A stretch of 64,000 nucleotides of DNA from Bubalus kerabau (Eukaryota > Chordata > Mammalia > Artiodactyla > Bovidae). The notes beneath the pieces are model-generated. The model was not told the origin of the DNA and searched no databases. It was given only the letters and a program-made list of their open reading frames with translations. The first letter of the stretch is position 1; the number at the start of each line of letters is the position of its first letter. This document shows, one piece after another, positions 44,740 to 55,639 of the stretch. The position numbers and the translations under genes were made by a program. Location of the stretch: positions 32,498,501 to 32,562,500 of the forward strand of contig NC_073643.1 of assembly GCF_029407905.1 (NCBI RefSeq). Direction: 5' to 3'.

Positions 44740-45484
44740 TAGCAAGGTGAAAAGACAGCCTTCAGAATGGGAGAAGATAATAGCAAATGAAGCAACTGAC
44801 AAACAACTAATCTCGAGAATATACAAGCAACTCCTACAGCTCAACTCCAGAAAAATAAATGACCCAATCAAAAAATGGGCCAAAGAACTAAATAGACATT
44901 TCTCCAAAGAAGACATACAGATGGCTAACAAACACATGAAAAGATGCTCAACATCACTCATTATCAGAGAAATGCAAATCAAAACCACTATGAGGTACCA
45001 TTTCACACCAGTCAGAATGGCTGCGATCCAAAAGTCTACAAGTAATAAATGCTGGAGAGGGTGTGGAGAAAAGGGAACCCTCTTACACTGTTGGTGGGAA
45101 TGCAAACTAGTACAGCCACTATGGAGAACAGTGTGGAGATTCCTTAAAAAACTGGAAATAGAACTGCCTTATGATCCAGCAATCCCACTGCTGGGCATAC
45201 ACACTGAGGAAACCAGAAGGGAAAGAGACACGTGTACCCCAATGTTCATCGCAGCACTGTTTATAATAGCCAGGACATGGAAGCAATCTAGATGTCCATC
45301 AACAGACGAATGGATAAGAAAGCAGTGGTACATATACACAATGGAGTATTACTCAGCCATTAAAAAGAATACATGTGAATCAGTTCTAATGAGGTGGATG
45401 AAACTGGAGCCTGTTATACAGAGTGAAGTAAGCCAGAAAGAAAAACACCAATACAGTATACTAACACATATATATGGAATTTAG
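44740..45484 (+). pseudogene. L1 ORF2p C-terminus, open but truncated
   Basis: The intact C-terminal part of L1 ORF2p, the endonuclease and reverse transcriptase protein. Only the region after the RT domain is present. It includes the cysteine-rich motif C-x3-C-x7-H-x4-C (from CWRGC near 45052), then PYDPAIPLLGIH, TCTPMFIAALFIIA, WYIYTMEYYSAIKKN and LTHIYGI before the natural stop. The reading frame extends 11 bases into flanking DNA and its apparent start is not native. With no endonuclease, RT or 5' UTR, it cannot act alone. Confidence 0.95.
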
Positions 45485-45851
45485 AAAGATGGTAACAATA
45501 ACCCTGTGTACGAGACAGCAAAAGAGACACTGATGTATAGAACAGTCTTATGGACTCTGTGAGAGAGGGAGAGGGTGGGAAGATTTGGGAGAATGGCATT
45601 GAAACATGTAAAAAATCATGTATGAAACGAGTTGCCAGCCCAGGTTCGATGCACGATACTGGATGCTTGGGGCTGGTGCACTGGGACGACCCAGAGGGAT
45701 GGAATGGGGAGGGAGGAGGGAGGAGGGAGGAGGGAGGAGGGTTCAGGATGGGGAACACATGTATACCTGTGGTGGATTCATTTTGATATTTGGCAAAACT
45801 AATACAATTATGTAAAGTTTAAAAATAAAATAAAATAAAATTAAAAAAAAA
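44740..45851 (+). mobile_element. Young L1 (L1-BT-like) with 15-bp duplication
   Basis: A 1.1-kb 5'-truncated L1 flanked by a perfect 15-bp duplication, aagaatgctcatatc, at 44725-44739 and 45852-45866. It contains the last 248 codons of ORF2 (open to 45484), the full 3' UTR with a G-rich tract at 45706-45741, and a 'taaaataaaataaaatt' A-rich tail. The open frame and clean ends mark it as the youngest L1 in the window. It sits inside an older L1. Confidence 0.96.
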
Positions 45852-45866
45852 AAGAATGCTCATATC

Positions 45867-46160
45867 ATCATTGGTACAGTAAAAAGCTGGAATAAATTAA
45901 ATACCCCTTGACAGAAGATTAGACCAATTAAATTTCATCAGATTCATGCAATGGAAATTTCCACAGTGGTGAAAATGAATGATATTATATGTATCAACAT
46001 GGTTAAATCTCAAAAATGTTTAAAAAAATCATATCAAGTAACATACTATTTCTACAGAACTTCAAAACTTAAAAACCATGCGGTAGTGGATAGATAACTG
46101 CTTGAGAATGATAAATGTAAAATCTAGAATAGTGGTGACTCTGGAAGGCATCGGGATTAG
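45867..46160 (+). mobile_element. Old L1 (L1M-like) remnant, right part
   Basis: Resumes the interrupted old L1: 'tggtacagtaaaaagctgga', 'atgcaatggaaatttccaca' and 'tatgtatcaacatggttaaa', then 'tctcaaaaatg' corresponds to the L1 phrase 'atacaatggaatactatacagc ... acatggatgaatctcaaaaac'. Collinear with 43685-44724 once the young L1 is removed. Confidence 0.65.
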
Positions 46161-46750
46161 GCTCCAATAAATTTGATAAGTTTTATTTCCTCAAAAAATC
46201 AACATACATACAGCAAATGATTTACTATGCTTGATAAAAGATAGTACTTTGCATATAAGTATACCTTTTTTAACTTTTGAAATATTTTACAAATGAATTA
46301 TTACTATTTTAGAAATTTTAAAAATCATTGAATGAGGGAATTTATTATTAAAAATTGCAGGGTTTTTTTTTTTTTTTTTTTGTCTATCCCATTTCACAGT
46401 TGCATCTGGCAGAGTTACACTAAAGAAGCTGTTCTTATGTTTGGAGAGTAGGCTAGGCTAACAATCTGTATATATTCTCAAACTGAATTTAATAGTATGA
46501 CCCAGAGTTTTGCACATACAATTTAATTAGTAAAAGGTGGTGTACATGGCAGGCAAATTGATTAGAGGGTGATAAAAAATGATCTGACTCCTCCAAGTTA
46601 CTGGAAATATAAAGTCCAATTCTGCATCTTCTACAAGAATGAAGCCAGGACTTTTATCACTTGATAAAAGCGGCTCTTCTGATACAAAATTTGGAAATGC
46701 CAACTTCCTTTCCGACAGCATTTCTGTGCCAGACAGGGTGCTGGGGGGCT
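46161..46750. other. Unassigned AT-rich sequence
   Basis: A T-run at 46363-46381. No repeat family or gene recognised. Confidence 0.4.
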
Positions 46751-46754
46751 TTCA

Positions 46755-46915
46755 TTTTTAATTTACAGATATTTTCATATCCACTTTGCAGATGTGAAAA
46801 CTGAGACCCATCTGTCCATGACTTCCCTGCCTACCAAGCCGCGGTAGTCATGAATGGCAGAGTCAGGATTCAAATTCAGGGCTGATGGATTACACGACAG
46901 TTCTTCCATTATTCT
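46755..46915 (-). mobile_element. MIR SINE fragment
   Basis: 'catatccactttgcagatgt', 'gaaaactgagacccatctgt', 'gaatggcagagtcaggattc' and 'aaattcagggctgatgg' is the reverse of MIR. Confidence 0.75.
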
Positions 46916-47087
46916 ACAAAACTGGTAAAATCTTGTGAAGAAGAGGTGCGATTTCATGTCTAGAATGCCTTGTTCTGATCTCTTTAGAATAGGTATTTCT
47001 GGGTTTCATATTATCTGAACTTCTGTCAAATAAATAGACTTTTTAAGCCAATTGAGGTATTATTTCACTTTGCTCCATTTTTTTTTT

Positions 47088-47281
47088 TTTAATTTTTACT
47101 GGAGTATAGTTGATTTGCAATGTTGTGTTAGTTTCAGTTGTACAGCAAAGTGAATCAGTTATATATATATCCACTCTTTTTTAGATTATTTTCCCATATA
47201 GGTCATTACAGAGTATTGAGTAGCGTTCCCTGTGCTATACAGTAGGACCTTATTAGTTACCTATTTTATATACTGTAGTGT
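47088..47281 (-). mobile_element. L1 3' UTR fragment
   Basis: 'ggagtatagttgatttgcaa', 'gtacagcaaagtgaatcagt', 'cattacagagtattgagtag' and 'gctatacagtaggacctta' is the reverse of the artiodactyl L1 3' UTR. It is broken by a Bov-A2 and continues with a short piece at 47552-47575. Confidence 0.88.
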
Positions 47282-47551
47282 GAAGGCAATGGTACCCCAC
47301 TCCAGTACTCTTGCCTGGAAAATCCCATGGATGGAGGAGCCCGGTAGGCTGCAGTCCATGAGGTCGCTAAGAGTCGGGCACAACTGAGCGACTTCACTTT
47401 CACTTTTCACTTTCCTGCATTGGAGAAGGAAATGGCAACCCACTCCAGTATTCTTGCCTGGAGAATCCCCAGGACGGAGGAGCCTGATAGGCTGCCATCT
47501 ATGGGGTCGCACAGAGTCGGACACGACTGAAGCGACTTAGCAGCAGCAGCA
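47282..47551 (+). mobile_element. Bov-A2 SINE inside L1 3' UTR
   Basis: The dimeric Bov-A2: first unit 'gaaggcaatggtaccccact' to 'cttcactttcacttttcact', second unit 'ggagaaggaaatggcaaccc' to 'acacgactgaagcgacttag', ending in (cag)n. agtgt occurs at both edges. Younger than the L1 it splits. Confidence 0.95.
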
Positions 47552-47575
47552 GTGTATATCCCTCCATTCTTAAGA

Positions 47576-48160
47576 ATAGTTCTCTTGAATAGGAGAGCTT
47601 CTCTTATTAAGCAGGTCGAATAGTTTCTGCATTGGCTCACTATCTGTAATGGTTTCCAGTAGCTTTTTTCACTTACTGTTCTTTGGCCTGCTGATAATTA
47701 TAGTGTTTGCCTTTCTTTATTCAAAATGGCTTTTAGAGGGAACATTTCCAAATCTATAACCAGTTACTGAATGTATCAAGCCATAGAGGGAAGATGAGAG
47801 TAGAAGAGAAATATATGCAAACATGCACACAAGATCATATATATTTTATTGGCTTATCTGGAACCACACCCATTTATCATGTGGCCATTCTACAAAAGAG
47901 CTCAGCTTATTTTTGCAGAAGTGAGATTGAAAAAAAAAAATCAAGTCTTATTGAAATGGAGCAGGACTCTATGGTCCCTGCCCTCCATGTCCTCAGTCTG
48001 CCTTTTGTCTATGGAAAAACTGCAGCCAAAGAGTAAGTTTAATCAGAGAAGCGAGAAAATGCAGAAGCAAAGGAAAACAAAGAAGACAAAATAACAATAA
48101 TTTACTTATTAAACAAACTCAAGGACATTTAGTTCCTCCTCAAAGGCTACAGATAATATT
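47576..48160. other. Unassigned sequence
   Basis: Nothing recognised. The short frames 47794-48036 and 47849-48094 have no support. Confidence 0.4.
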
Positions 48161-48161
48161 C

Positions 48162-48638
48162 TGAGACATGCTGTGAGCTGTCTGGTAGATAGAAACACTT
48201 CCCAGGTGGAAGAATTTAACTACATGATGACCAAACCGTAGCCATAAGCAGCCACAATTCCGAGAACTGGCCTCAAGGAAATGGAAACAAACTGACCCCA
48301 AAGCTGAAGACTAAGTGTACTCAATCAGATGGTACTGGCCAGACCACTGCATGACCAATTTCAGTATGAATGTCAGAGCTGACTGTGCTGTTTCTGCATG
48401 TAGTCCCCTCTCTCTGCTTATACGCCCCTAAAACTCCCCCTTTAAAAGCTCCTGCCCGTTGAATGTCAGTGAGAGGGAGTTGGCCTTTGGACAGGGGTCC
48501 AACCTATCACCCCCTGACTCCTCACTGCCCCTGCCCCTGGTTGCCAGAAGCTGAAATAAAGCTAACTTCCTTTTCCACCAAACTTGCCTCTTTATTGGCT
48601 TCAGACTGATGAGCAGCCAAATCCCACTCTTGGTAACA
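48162..48638 (+). mobile_element. Probable solo LTR of an ERV1-like retrovirus
   Basis: A 477-bp stretch starting tg and ending ca. It holds a TATA-like tttaaaag at 48441-48448 and a polyadenylation signal aataaa at 48555-48560, followed by 'gctaacttccttttccacca', 'cctctttattggcttcagac' and a 'cccactcttggtaaca' end. That is the order of U3, R and U5 in class I LTRs of artiodactyls. No gag, pol or env remnant lies on either side. I do not see a clean 4-bp duplication, so the ends are approximate. Confidence 0.65.
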
Positions 48639-50644
48639 TTATTTCTTTACTGCTAATCACTTGAAAAGTTCTGTTGACATTATTTGGTTATATTCTCAGA
48701 GGAATTCTCCCCTCCTCCAAGATTAGTTTTCATTTTTCTCAGATGTATTTTCTGCATAAACTCAAGCAAAACAACATTCTAGATGCTCATGGAAAATTCT
48801 CCTTTTCCCTCTGCAAATATTATGCTGAAATCTGTCATTCACTCTGTGTCCCAAATCAACAAATGGTAAATATTTCAATATAGTTGTCTGGTATATTTTG
48901 GTATCTTCCCCTCTAAATTCCTTTTAAAGAAAAAGTATGCCCTTCACATAACTAAAGGCATCTGCAAAGAAACTAAAAAAGAGTCTGGGGAAAAAAAATC
49001 AGTCTTTGTTCTCCTTTATTGTCTCACACAAGGACCTTTGTACTTACAATAATGCCGTGAAAAATGTCTCCGTGTTCTATCAATAATACATTGAGGCTCA
49101 GTTTATTTCATTTTATGTTGTTTTTACTCTGCTTGGCAAATAATGCCCTCTCTACTTTCTCATTCTAATCAAACTGTACAATATTAATAAAACAAACCCA
49201 AACTAATCAAGCCCATTTTCCTCTATATCTATCCTCAAAGTTATCAGGGACTTACATCCCTACATATGAATAGTACAATCAGACATGAAGTAGGAGGATA
49301 AAACATGGATAAAGGAATTATTGACATATAAAGGTAAGACAAAAACAAAGGCAACAGCTGTAATGAACTTGATGATCATCTAAGACGTGTCGTGTGCAGA
49401 TTTTAGTCTACAGGAAATGTCTAACACTAGTGAACCACCATGATCCTTGCATGGGTATGATTTCAGCATTTATAAAAAGGATTTTATGCATTTTTATTTT
49501 TACATTGACCAATTCATTTTGAAAATGATTTCTGTCTGCAAATCACAAATTTGGTAATTGTTTTCTTAAGTGCTTAAGATTGAACCACTATACATATAGA
49601 TTCTTCGCTTTTCACAAAGAAGAATTTCCTCTAAAATCTAGTTTAGTTTAATTATAGCAGTCTGGGTGTGATTTCTGTTTATATCCCTCCGGTTGAATCT
49701 GCTCTGGCTGGGTTTGGGTCAGAGCTATTTCTAGGAAATGCCTGCTACTTGTTCTCAAACTAAAACTTCTCTACATTTTTCTTGTTCAGGCTTGATGTCT
49801 TTGTTTCTTTAATATGAAAGTGGGTGATCCATGCACACGTCTATAACTAGGTATTTGAGCCTGAGACCTGATGCAGTTAGTGCTAAAGGAGGTTGGTGGG
49901 TACATCAACATGGTAAGTATATTCCTTGAACTATTAAAACTACTCCTTTAGTTATAGGACTCCTCCATTCTGGCTAACAGCAATCAAGCTTGATTTAAGC
50001 AAAACCAACCAACAAACCATATGAAAAGCAAAGACAGGACAATGCATGCTAATGTCCACTGGACTCCTGGGAAGGAAATCTGTGGGGCTTCAAGAAGCAC
50101 TAGACCCAAGACCGGAAAGTCAGCCTGGAGCCCAGGGAGTACTCAGTCCCACTCTCATGGGTGACTGGCTCATTCTATTTCATGTCTCTATCAGACCAGC
50201 TGTATCTACTCCACAACACAGAAGATGATACCCAACAGCTCCCAATTTTACAGATAACAATTACTTTCTAATGGAGAAATAAACTTGGTCTTCCCACTTC
50301 TAAACTCCTAGGAAAGGCATTTGATGGGAGGCAAATTTGGTACAAATTCCCACTCCTTACCGTCTAGTTGTCCAGGCAACTGCAGCTCAGAGATTAGGGA
50401 CTCATCATAAGAGTCAGAGGGGTACATTAGGGTGGCAGTTAACAGCATCTGCAGAGAGTTTGGTAGCTACTCTATCAAAAGTTTCCCTGTCACTACAACG
50501 AGGAAAGAACAGATGATACACGTAACAGAGTAGGAGGGCTGCGATGAGTCATAGTCCTGCTGACACATGAGCGCAGAGCCTTGTGAGCATCAAGGTTAAC
50601 TTGGCTGCCATCTTGAGATGTTCAGCCAAACAATTGCTGGTGCC
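48639..50644. other. Unassigned sequence
   Basis: About 2 kb with no repeat family, RNA gene or exon recognised. The frames 48674-48883 and 50046-50228 are unsupported. Confidence 0.4.
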
Positions 50645-50656
50645 TGAAGCACTTCC

Positions 50657-50873
50657 CAAAGGGTTTCCCTGGTGGCTCAGATGGTAAAGAATCTACCTGC
50701 AATGTGGGAGACCCAGGTTCTATCCCTGAGTCAGGAAGATCCCCTGGAGAAGAGAATGGCAACCCACTCTAGTATTCTTGCCTAGAGAACACATGGACAA
50801 AGGAGCCTGGAGGGCTACAGTCCATGGAGTTGCAGAGAGTCAGACAAGACTGAGTGATTAGCACACTTGTCCT
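50657..50873 (+). mobile_element. Bov-tA SINE, first of two insertions at one site
   Basis: 'gggtttccctggtggctcag', 'gaatctacctgcaatgtggg', 'gaagatcccctggagaagag' and 'cagtccatggagttgcagag'. Flanked by tgaagcacttcc (50645-50656) and tgaagtacttcc (50874-50885). Confidence 0.94.
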
Positions 50874-50885
50874 TGAAGTACTTCC

Positions 50886-51162
50886 TGCTGCTGCTGCTGC
50901 TAAGTCGCTTCAGTTGTGTCCGACTCTGTGCGACCCCACAGACGGCAGCCCACCAGGCTCCCCGTCCCTGGGATTCTCCAGGCAAGAACACTGGAGGGGG
51001 TTGCCATCTCCTTCTCCAATGCATGAAAGTGAAAAGTGAAAGTGAAGTCGCTCAGTCGTGTCCGACTCTTAGCGACCCCCATGGACTGCAGCCTACCAGG
51101 CTCCTCCATCCATGGGATTTTCCAGGCGAGAGTACTGGAGTGGGGTGCCCTTGCCTTCTCTG
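50886..51162 (-). mobile_element. Bov-A2 SINE, second insertion at the same site
   Basis: Reverse Bov-A2: (tgc)n, 'taagtcgcttcagttgtgtc', 'cttctccaatgcatgaaagt', 'gaagtcgctcagtcgtgtcc' and 'gagtactggagtggggtgcc'. Flanked by tgaagtacttcc (50874-50885) and tgaagcacttcc (51163-51174), so it shares one target-site copy with its Bov-tA neighbour. Confidence 0.95.
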
Positions 51163-51174
51163 TGAAGCACTTCC

Positions 51175-52220
51175 TAGTTTTTCTCAAAAGGTGGAATCTG
51201 GTCACCTTACCCCTGGTTTTGATGCTCTTTGTACTGGGATTAAATTCTGCCCAGATTAGAGACAACAACTTGGTATCCCTCCAGCTGAGAAGACACTGTA
51301 CTCTAGACACTCGATTTCTCTAAAGACTATCAACAGACTTTCTTCCAGAAATTGAAGCTGAATCTGATACCCCAAAGGAGACTTCATACGGAAAAATTTC
51401 ACACAATGTATCCATAAAAATCATATACAAAAAAAAAAAAAAAAAAAGATTTGGATTTTATAGTTTACATTGCCCCACCCATACAAGTCCAGGCTTCCAG
51501 TTAGAGAAATCTTTCCCTTCTCTGATAGAAAACAAGTTTAAAAAAAGAGAAATTAAAAAAAAAAAAAACCACCACAACAAAACACCTCTGGACCACATTA
51601 CCAAAATTCATACACCTGTACCAATAAAAAACTAACCCAAAATTTAAATTATATTTTTTCCTTATGTTGTGATTTAATTTTTTGCTCATCCAAAGGGGAT
51701 ATCAGTCAGAAACTTTAGAGGGTTTATACTGGTTGGCAATATTGGCAGTTTACTACAGAGCAACCAAGAGTGACAGTCATTTCTGTTCAAATACTTGATT
51801 TCTTCCTGACTCTTTTTGAAAGAAGAAATGAATCGATATACCTATACACAGGCTGACCATCTACTGAAAGATCATTAGTTTTGGTCTGTAACAATCTTTG
51901 AGGGTAGTGAGATTTTCCTTTTCTTCTCCTGTACATTATTAAGCGAACAATACCATGATTCTATGTAATGGCTGTGATGAGGGAAAGAGACGAACCTAGG
52001 GAAGTATCCTGCAATTTTCTAACATTCAAAGGTCTCATTTTATACATACACATACACTTTCTACATATTCCTTCACAGGTTTGTTAGATTTTGGTAATCT
52101 AACAAAGGATTTGTTTCATGTGATTATTGGATAGGGGTCTGTCTTCCCACGAGACTGTAGGTTCCCTGAGATCAGGGACTTAAAATATCTTGTTGTTTAG
52201 TAACAAGTGAAACCAAGAGA
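51175..52220. other. Unassigned sequence
   Basis: A poly-A run at 51430-51448 and an A-rich stretch at 51540-51580. No repeat family or gene recognised. Confidence 0.4.
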
Positions 52221-52224
52221 CTGC

Positions 52225-52461
52225 TGCGGTGGTAAATTCATTTTGGAGCAGGAACATGGTCTGCGGATGCCAAGGGTTTGAATCTCAGCCTTGTCACTTG
52301 CCAGCTGTGGGACTTCAGGCCAACTATGTAACATCCCTGTGTCTGAGTATTTCATCCATAAAACAGAGATACCTATGTCACAAAGATGCTCTGAGGATTG
52401 AAATGAGTTACATACAAAGCACTTAGAAATTGTGCTGGCGCATAGTCAGTGCTCATAAATG
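52225..52461 (+). mobile_element. MIR SINE, well preserved
   Basis: 'gtttgaatctcagccttgtc', 'acttgccagctgtgggactt', 'catccataaaacagagatac', 'gaggattgaaatgagttaca' and 'gcgcatagtcagtgctcata' follow MIR almost from end to end. A Bov-tA inserted at its 3' end (duplication gctcataaatg / gcttataaatg). Confidence 0.9.
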
Positions 52462-52667
52462 TTGTATTGGTCACTCAGCTGTATCCAACTCTTTGCAACC
52501 CCGTGTACTGTAACCCAGCAGGCTCCTCAGTCCATGGGGGTTCCCAGGCAAGAATACTGGAATAAGTAGCCATTCTCTTCTCCAGGGGGATCTTCCCAAC
52601 CCAGGGACTGAATTCAGGTCTTCTACATTGAAGGCAGATTCTTTACCATCTGAGCTACCAGGGAAGC
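52462..52667 (-). mobile_element. Bov-tA SINE at the end of MIR
   Basis: Reverse copy from 'attggtcactcagctgtatc' to 'tgagctaccagggaagc'. Duplication gctcataaatg (52451-52461) and gcttataaatg (52668-52678), 10 of 11 matching. It inserted into the 3' end of the MIR. Confidence 0.93.
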
Positions 52668-52738
52668 GCTTATAAATGCTTATAAGCATTTGTTAAACAA
52701 CAGACCCTCACATATTTGTTAAACGATTGCTTAACAAA

Positions 52739-52963
52739 TTCAGTTCAGTTCAGTTGTGTCTGACTCTCTGTAATGCCATGGACTGCAGCACGCTAGGCCT
52801 CCCTGTCCATCACCAACTTCCAGAGGTTGCTCAAACTCATCTTCATCGAGTTGGTGATTCCATCCAACCATCTCATCCTCTGTGGTCCCCTTCTCCTCCT
52901 GCCTTCAATCCTTCCCAGAATCAGGGTCTTTTCCAATAAGTCAGTTCTTCACATCAGGTGAAT
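52739..52963 (-). mobile_element. BovB 3' terminal fragment
   Basis: Reverse of the last 225 bases of BovB: (cagtt) tail, 'agcacgctaggcctccctgt', 'ccatcaccaacttccagagg' and 'cccagaatcagggtcttttc'. 'caaatt' occurs at both edges (weak duplication). Diverged, with no coding capacity. Confidence 0.9.
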
Positions 52964-54285
52964 AGCAAATTACACAGAGAAAAGAATGAGAGAGGCATTT
53001 ACAATTTTATAAGATCAGTGCCCTGGTATATAGTATATAGTGCCCTGGATACTTTTATCCCCAAACTATTCTTTTCCTGAATATTATGTTTACATACATT
53101 TAAATCTAGGACATTATTTTTTCTCCTCCAGAGGGGCTCAAGTAGCTATAAGTTCTGATATGGGTGGACTTTAGTTTGCCTGTTCTATGGGTGGGGAATG
53201 GGGAGCATCTCTATTAAAAGAGAAAAAAACCTTTTTTTTCAATCATCAATTTTCCCTAGACACAAGAAAAATTATTGTGTCTTAGTAAATTTAATATTAG
53301 GTTCATCATTAAAAAATACATGTTCATTATAAATATACTTAAAAATACAAAATGTTCATAAGTAAATCAAAATACCCCTAATCATACTACATGGGAGAGT
53401 GACTATTTTGTAAAAATGTTATGCTATATTACATCCTAGGTTATAAATTTAAGATGAATATACTTAGAAATCAAGTAATAGTAATAGTAAATCAAGTAAT
53501 AGTAAATATTTTGTTCTACTATGTTCTTCATTTACATCATGAATAATCCTCCCTATTATTTAATAATCTTCAAAATGAGAAGTTATAAATGAATGTGGAT
53601 TTTTCATCACATGGATGATTTATTTTATGATTCCAAGGATTTTTCAAATAGAGGATGCTTGTGATTTTTCTACTGCAAATGATTGTGTGGTCAGTATCCC
53701 CACAAGAGGGCAAAAGGGCTTTATCCAGAGATATTCACAGGAAGGGGGGAAAAATGTCTACACAAGAGAAGCCCCTGCCTTGATAACAATCTAGAACACC
53801 AAGGAATATTTATTTCTGGTTTCAGACTTGCCCATCAAATTTTAGTAAGTTCACATTTAATCTTTTAACCTTCATATGTCTGCAAAGTGTTAAAAAAAAT
53901 GCTGAAAATAACTTCACAGTGCCAGGATCACCATCTCTGCTCAATAAATACATACTGAATGATTAACTTCTCTTTGCTTTCTTCGTGAAAAAATTTGGAG
54001 CTGAATCAATAAAACAAGCTCCAGAAAGACGGTAATTTGAAGATCAAGATATTGAAGCAAAACTGAAAGCTATTCAAAGAATAAAAAAGGAAAATGCATG
54101 GATGAGAAATTTTACTTCTCAAACAAACGCTTCATAATCAGGAGATTTGAGCTGTTAGTTTGATGAACACTTAAAATTAATTCTCCCTTTCATACGTGGA
54201 ATCAAGAATTTTAGAGGTGAAAGGTTATGTATTCTTATTTTGTCAGAAGTGGAATACAGAGGTGCAGAGTTTAAAGGATTTTCCT
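52964..54285. other. Unassigned AT-rich sequence
   Basis: No repeat or gene recognised over 1.3 kb, apart from a possible L2-like 'tgctcaataaatacatactg' near 53939. Confidence 0.4.
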
Positions 54286-54289
54286 AAGG

Positions 54290-55020
54290 GTTCATTTGGA
54301 ATAAAACCTAAACTCTTTACTCAGTTTTACCAAACCCTGCCTGACCTAGCGTCTGTTATCTCCCTGCCATCCCCACCCCAACACTCCCCTTCCCATTCAG
54401 GACTATGTTTCAGGCACACTGGCCTCCACAAACCTGGTGCCTCAGGTGAGTCCTTCCTGCTGGCCGTCAATTCCAGAAACCCTCGCTGTCCACACACTCG
54501 GTCACCATCACACCTTCTCCTGCCCCAGCACTTCCTCTCTGCTCTCTCCTCACTCTGCTGACTTTCTTCCTACTAAGAAAAATGGAAGCAACAAGAAGTG
54601 AAATTAACAGACACCTAGTAACTCATGTGCTCACCTACCCGACTCTGCACTCTGCCTGCTTGCCTGTTTTTCCTGTTCCTCTCTAAGGCCACCCCTTCAC
54701 AAGGACATCAGCTCTAGTCCCTCTCTGCCTACTCAAGGACAGTGTTTCAACCAGATCCCTTTCCTCCTCTACAACATCAATTTTCTCTCCTCCTACAGCA
54801 GCGTCAACCACGTTGCAAACACACGCGATTACTTCTCTCATTTAAAGCAAACAAACAAACAAAGTTCTTCCTTGGACCATGTCTGCTGTGCTTACTATTT
54901 ACTGCCCTATGTCTTAGCTCCCTCACCAAACAAAGCTCGTTAAAGAGCTGTCTGTATTTGAGTCCTCTGATTTTCTTCTGTTCATTGTCTTTTAGCAATT
55001 TTGATTTTGCAGTAGGTTTA
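54290..55020 (+). mobile_element. L2-type (CR1-superfamily) LINE fragments
   Basis: 54290-54560 resembles an L2 3' region ('ttcaggcacactggcctcca'). 54570-55020 resembles coding sequence upstream of the RT end ('cctactcaaggacagtgttt', 'actgccctatgtcttagctc', 'tcgttaaagagctgtctgta'). Heavily decayed. It continues beyond the CHR-2 and L1 insertions at 55640. Confidence 0.55.
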
Positions 55021-55021
55021 T

Positions 55022-55155
55022 TTTTATGTATATATGTATGTATTTTTGGCCATGTTGCATGGTATGTGGGATCTTAGTTCCCCAACCTGGGATGGAATCC
55101 AATGCCCTCTGAGTTGGAAGTATGGAGTCTTAACCACTGGACTGCCAGGGGAGCT
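55022..55155 (-). mobile_element. CHR-2-type SINE
   Basis: Reverse copy: 'ttggccatgttgcatggtat', 'gtgggatcttagttccccaa', 'cctgggatggaatccaatgc', 'aaccactggactgccagggg' and 'agctcc'. Confidence 0.85.
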
Positions 55156-55166
55156 CCTCATTCTCT

Positions 55167-55614
55167 CTCTTTTTAAAAAGATATTTATTTTTAATTGATT
55201 GATGATTGCTTTACAATACTGGTTTGATTTCTGTCATATATCCACATGAATTAATCATAGGTGTTCATATAACCCCTCCCTCTGGAATCTCCCTCCCACT
55301 AGGTTATTACAGAGCCCCAGTTTGAGTTCCCTGAACCATCCAGCAAATTCCCATTGTCTATCTATTTACATGTTAGTGTATATGCATCCATGCTACTCTC
55401 TCCATTCATCTCAGTCTCTCCCTCATCTCCCCCGCTCTCTCTTCTTCTCCTCCCCCGCCCCCACTCCAGGAACCTAGAGCCTATTATAAGAGTGAAGTAA
55501 GTCAGAAAAAGAAAAACAAATGTTGCATATTAATGCATATATATGGGATCTAGAAGGATGATACTGACAAATCTGTTTGCTGAGCAGCAATGGAGATGCA
55601 GATGTACAGAACAG
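55167..55614 (-). mobile_element. Short L1 with 5' inversion (twin-primed)
   Basis: 55167 to about 55465 is the L1 3' UTR on the minus strand ('aattgattgatgattgcttt', 'catatatccacatgaattaa', 'cagagccccagtttgagttc'). From about 55470 to 55614 the strand switches and the end of ORF2 reads on the plus strand ('ggaacctagagcctattata', 'gagtgaagtaagtcagaaaa', 'atgcatatatatgggatcta', 'gcaatggagatgcagatgta'). The outer end ('gtacagaacagc') and the inner end of the direct part are adjacent in an uninverted L1, as twin priming predicts. Flanks cctcattctct (55156-55166) and cctcattttct (55615-55625) match at 10 of 11. Confidence 0.88.
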
Positions 55615-55639
55615 CCTCATTTTCTTTTAAACTAACTTA

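Noticed and set aside
45414..45758. Proline/serine-rich minus-strand frame
   Set aside because: Antisense of L1 3' UTR including the G-rich tract, which gives the Pro and Ser codons.
50867..51259. 130-codon plus-strand frame and its minus-strand partner
   Set aside because: Both lie in the Bov-A2 SINE, whose antisense commonly stays open by chance.
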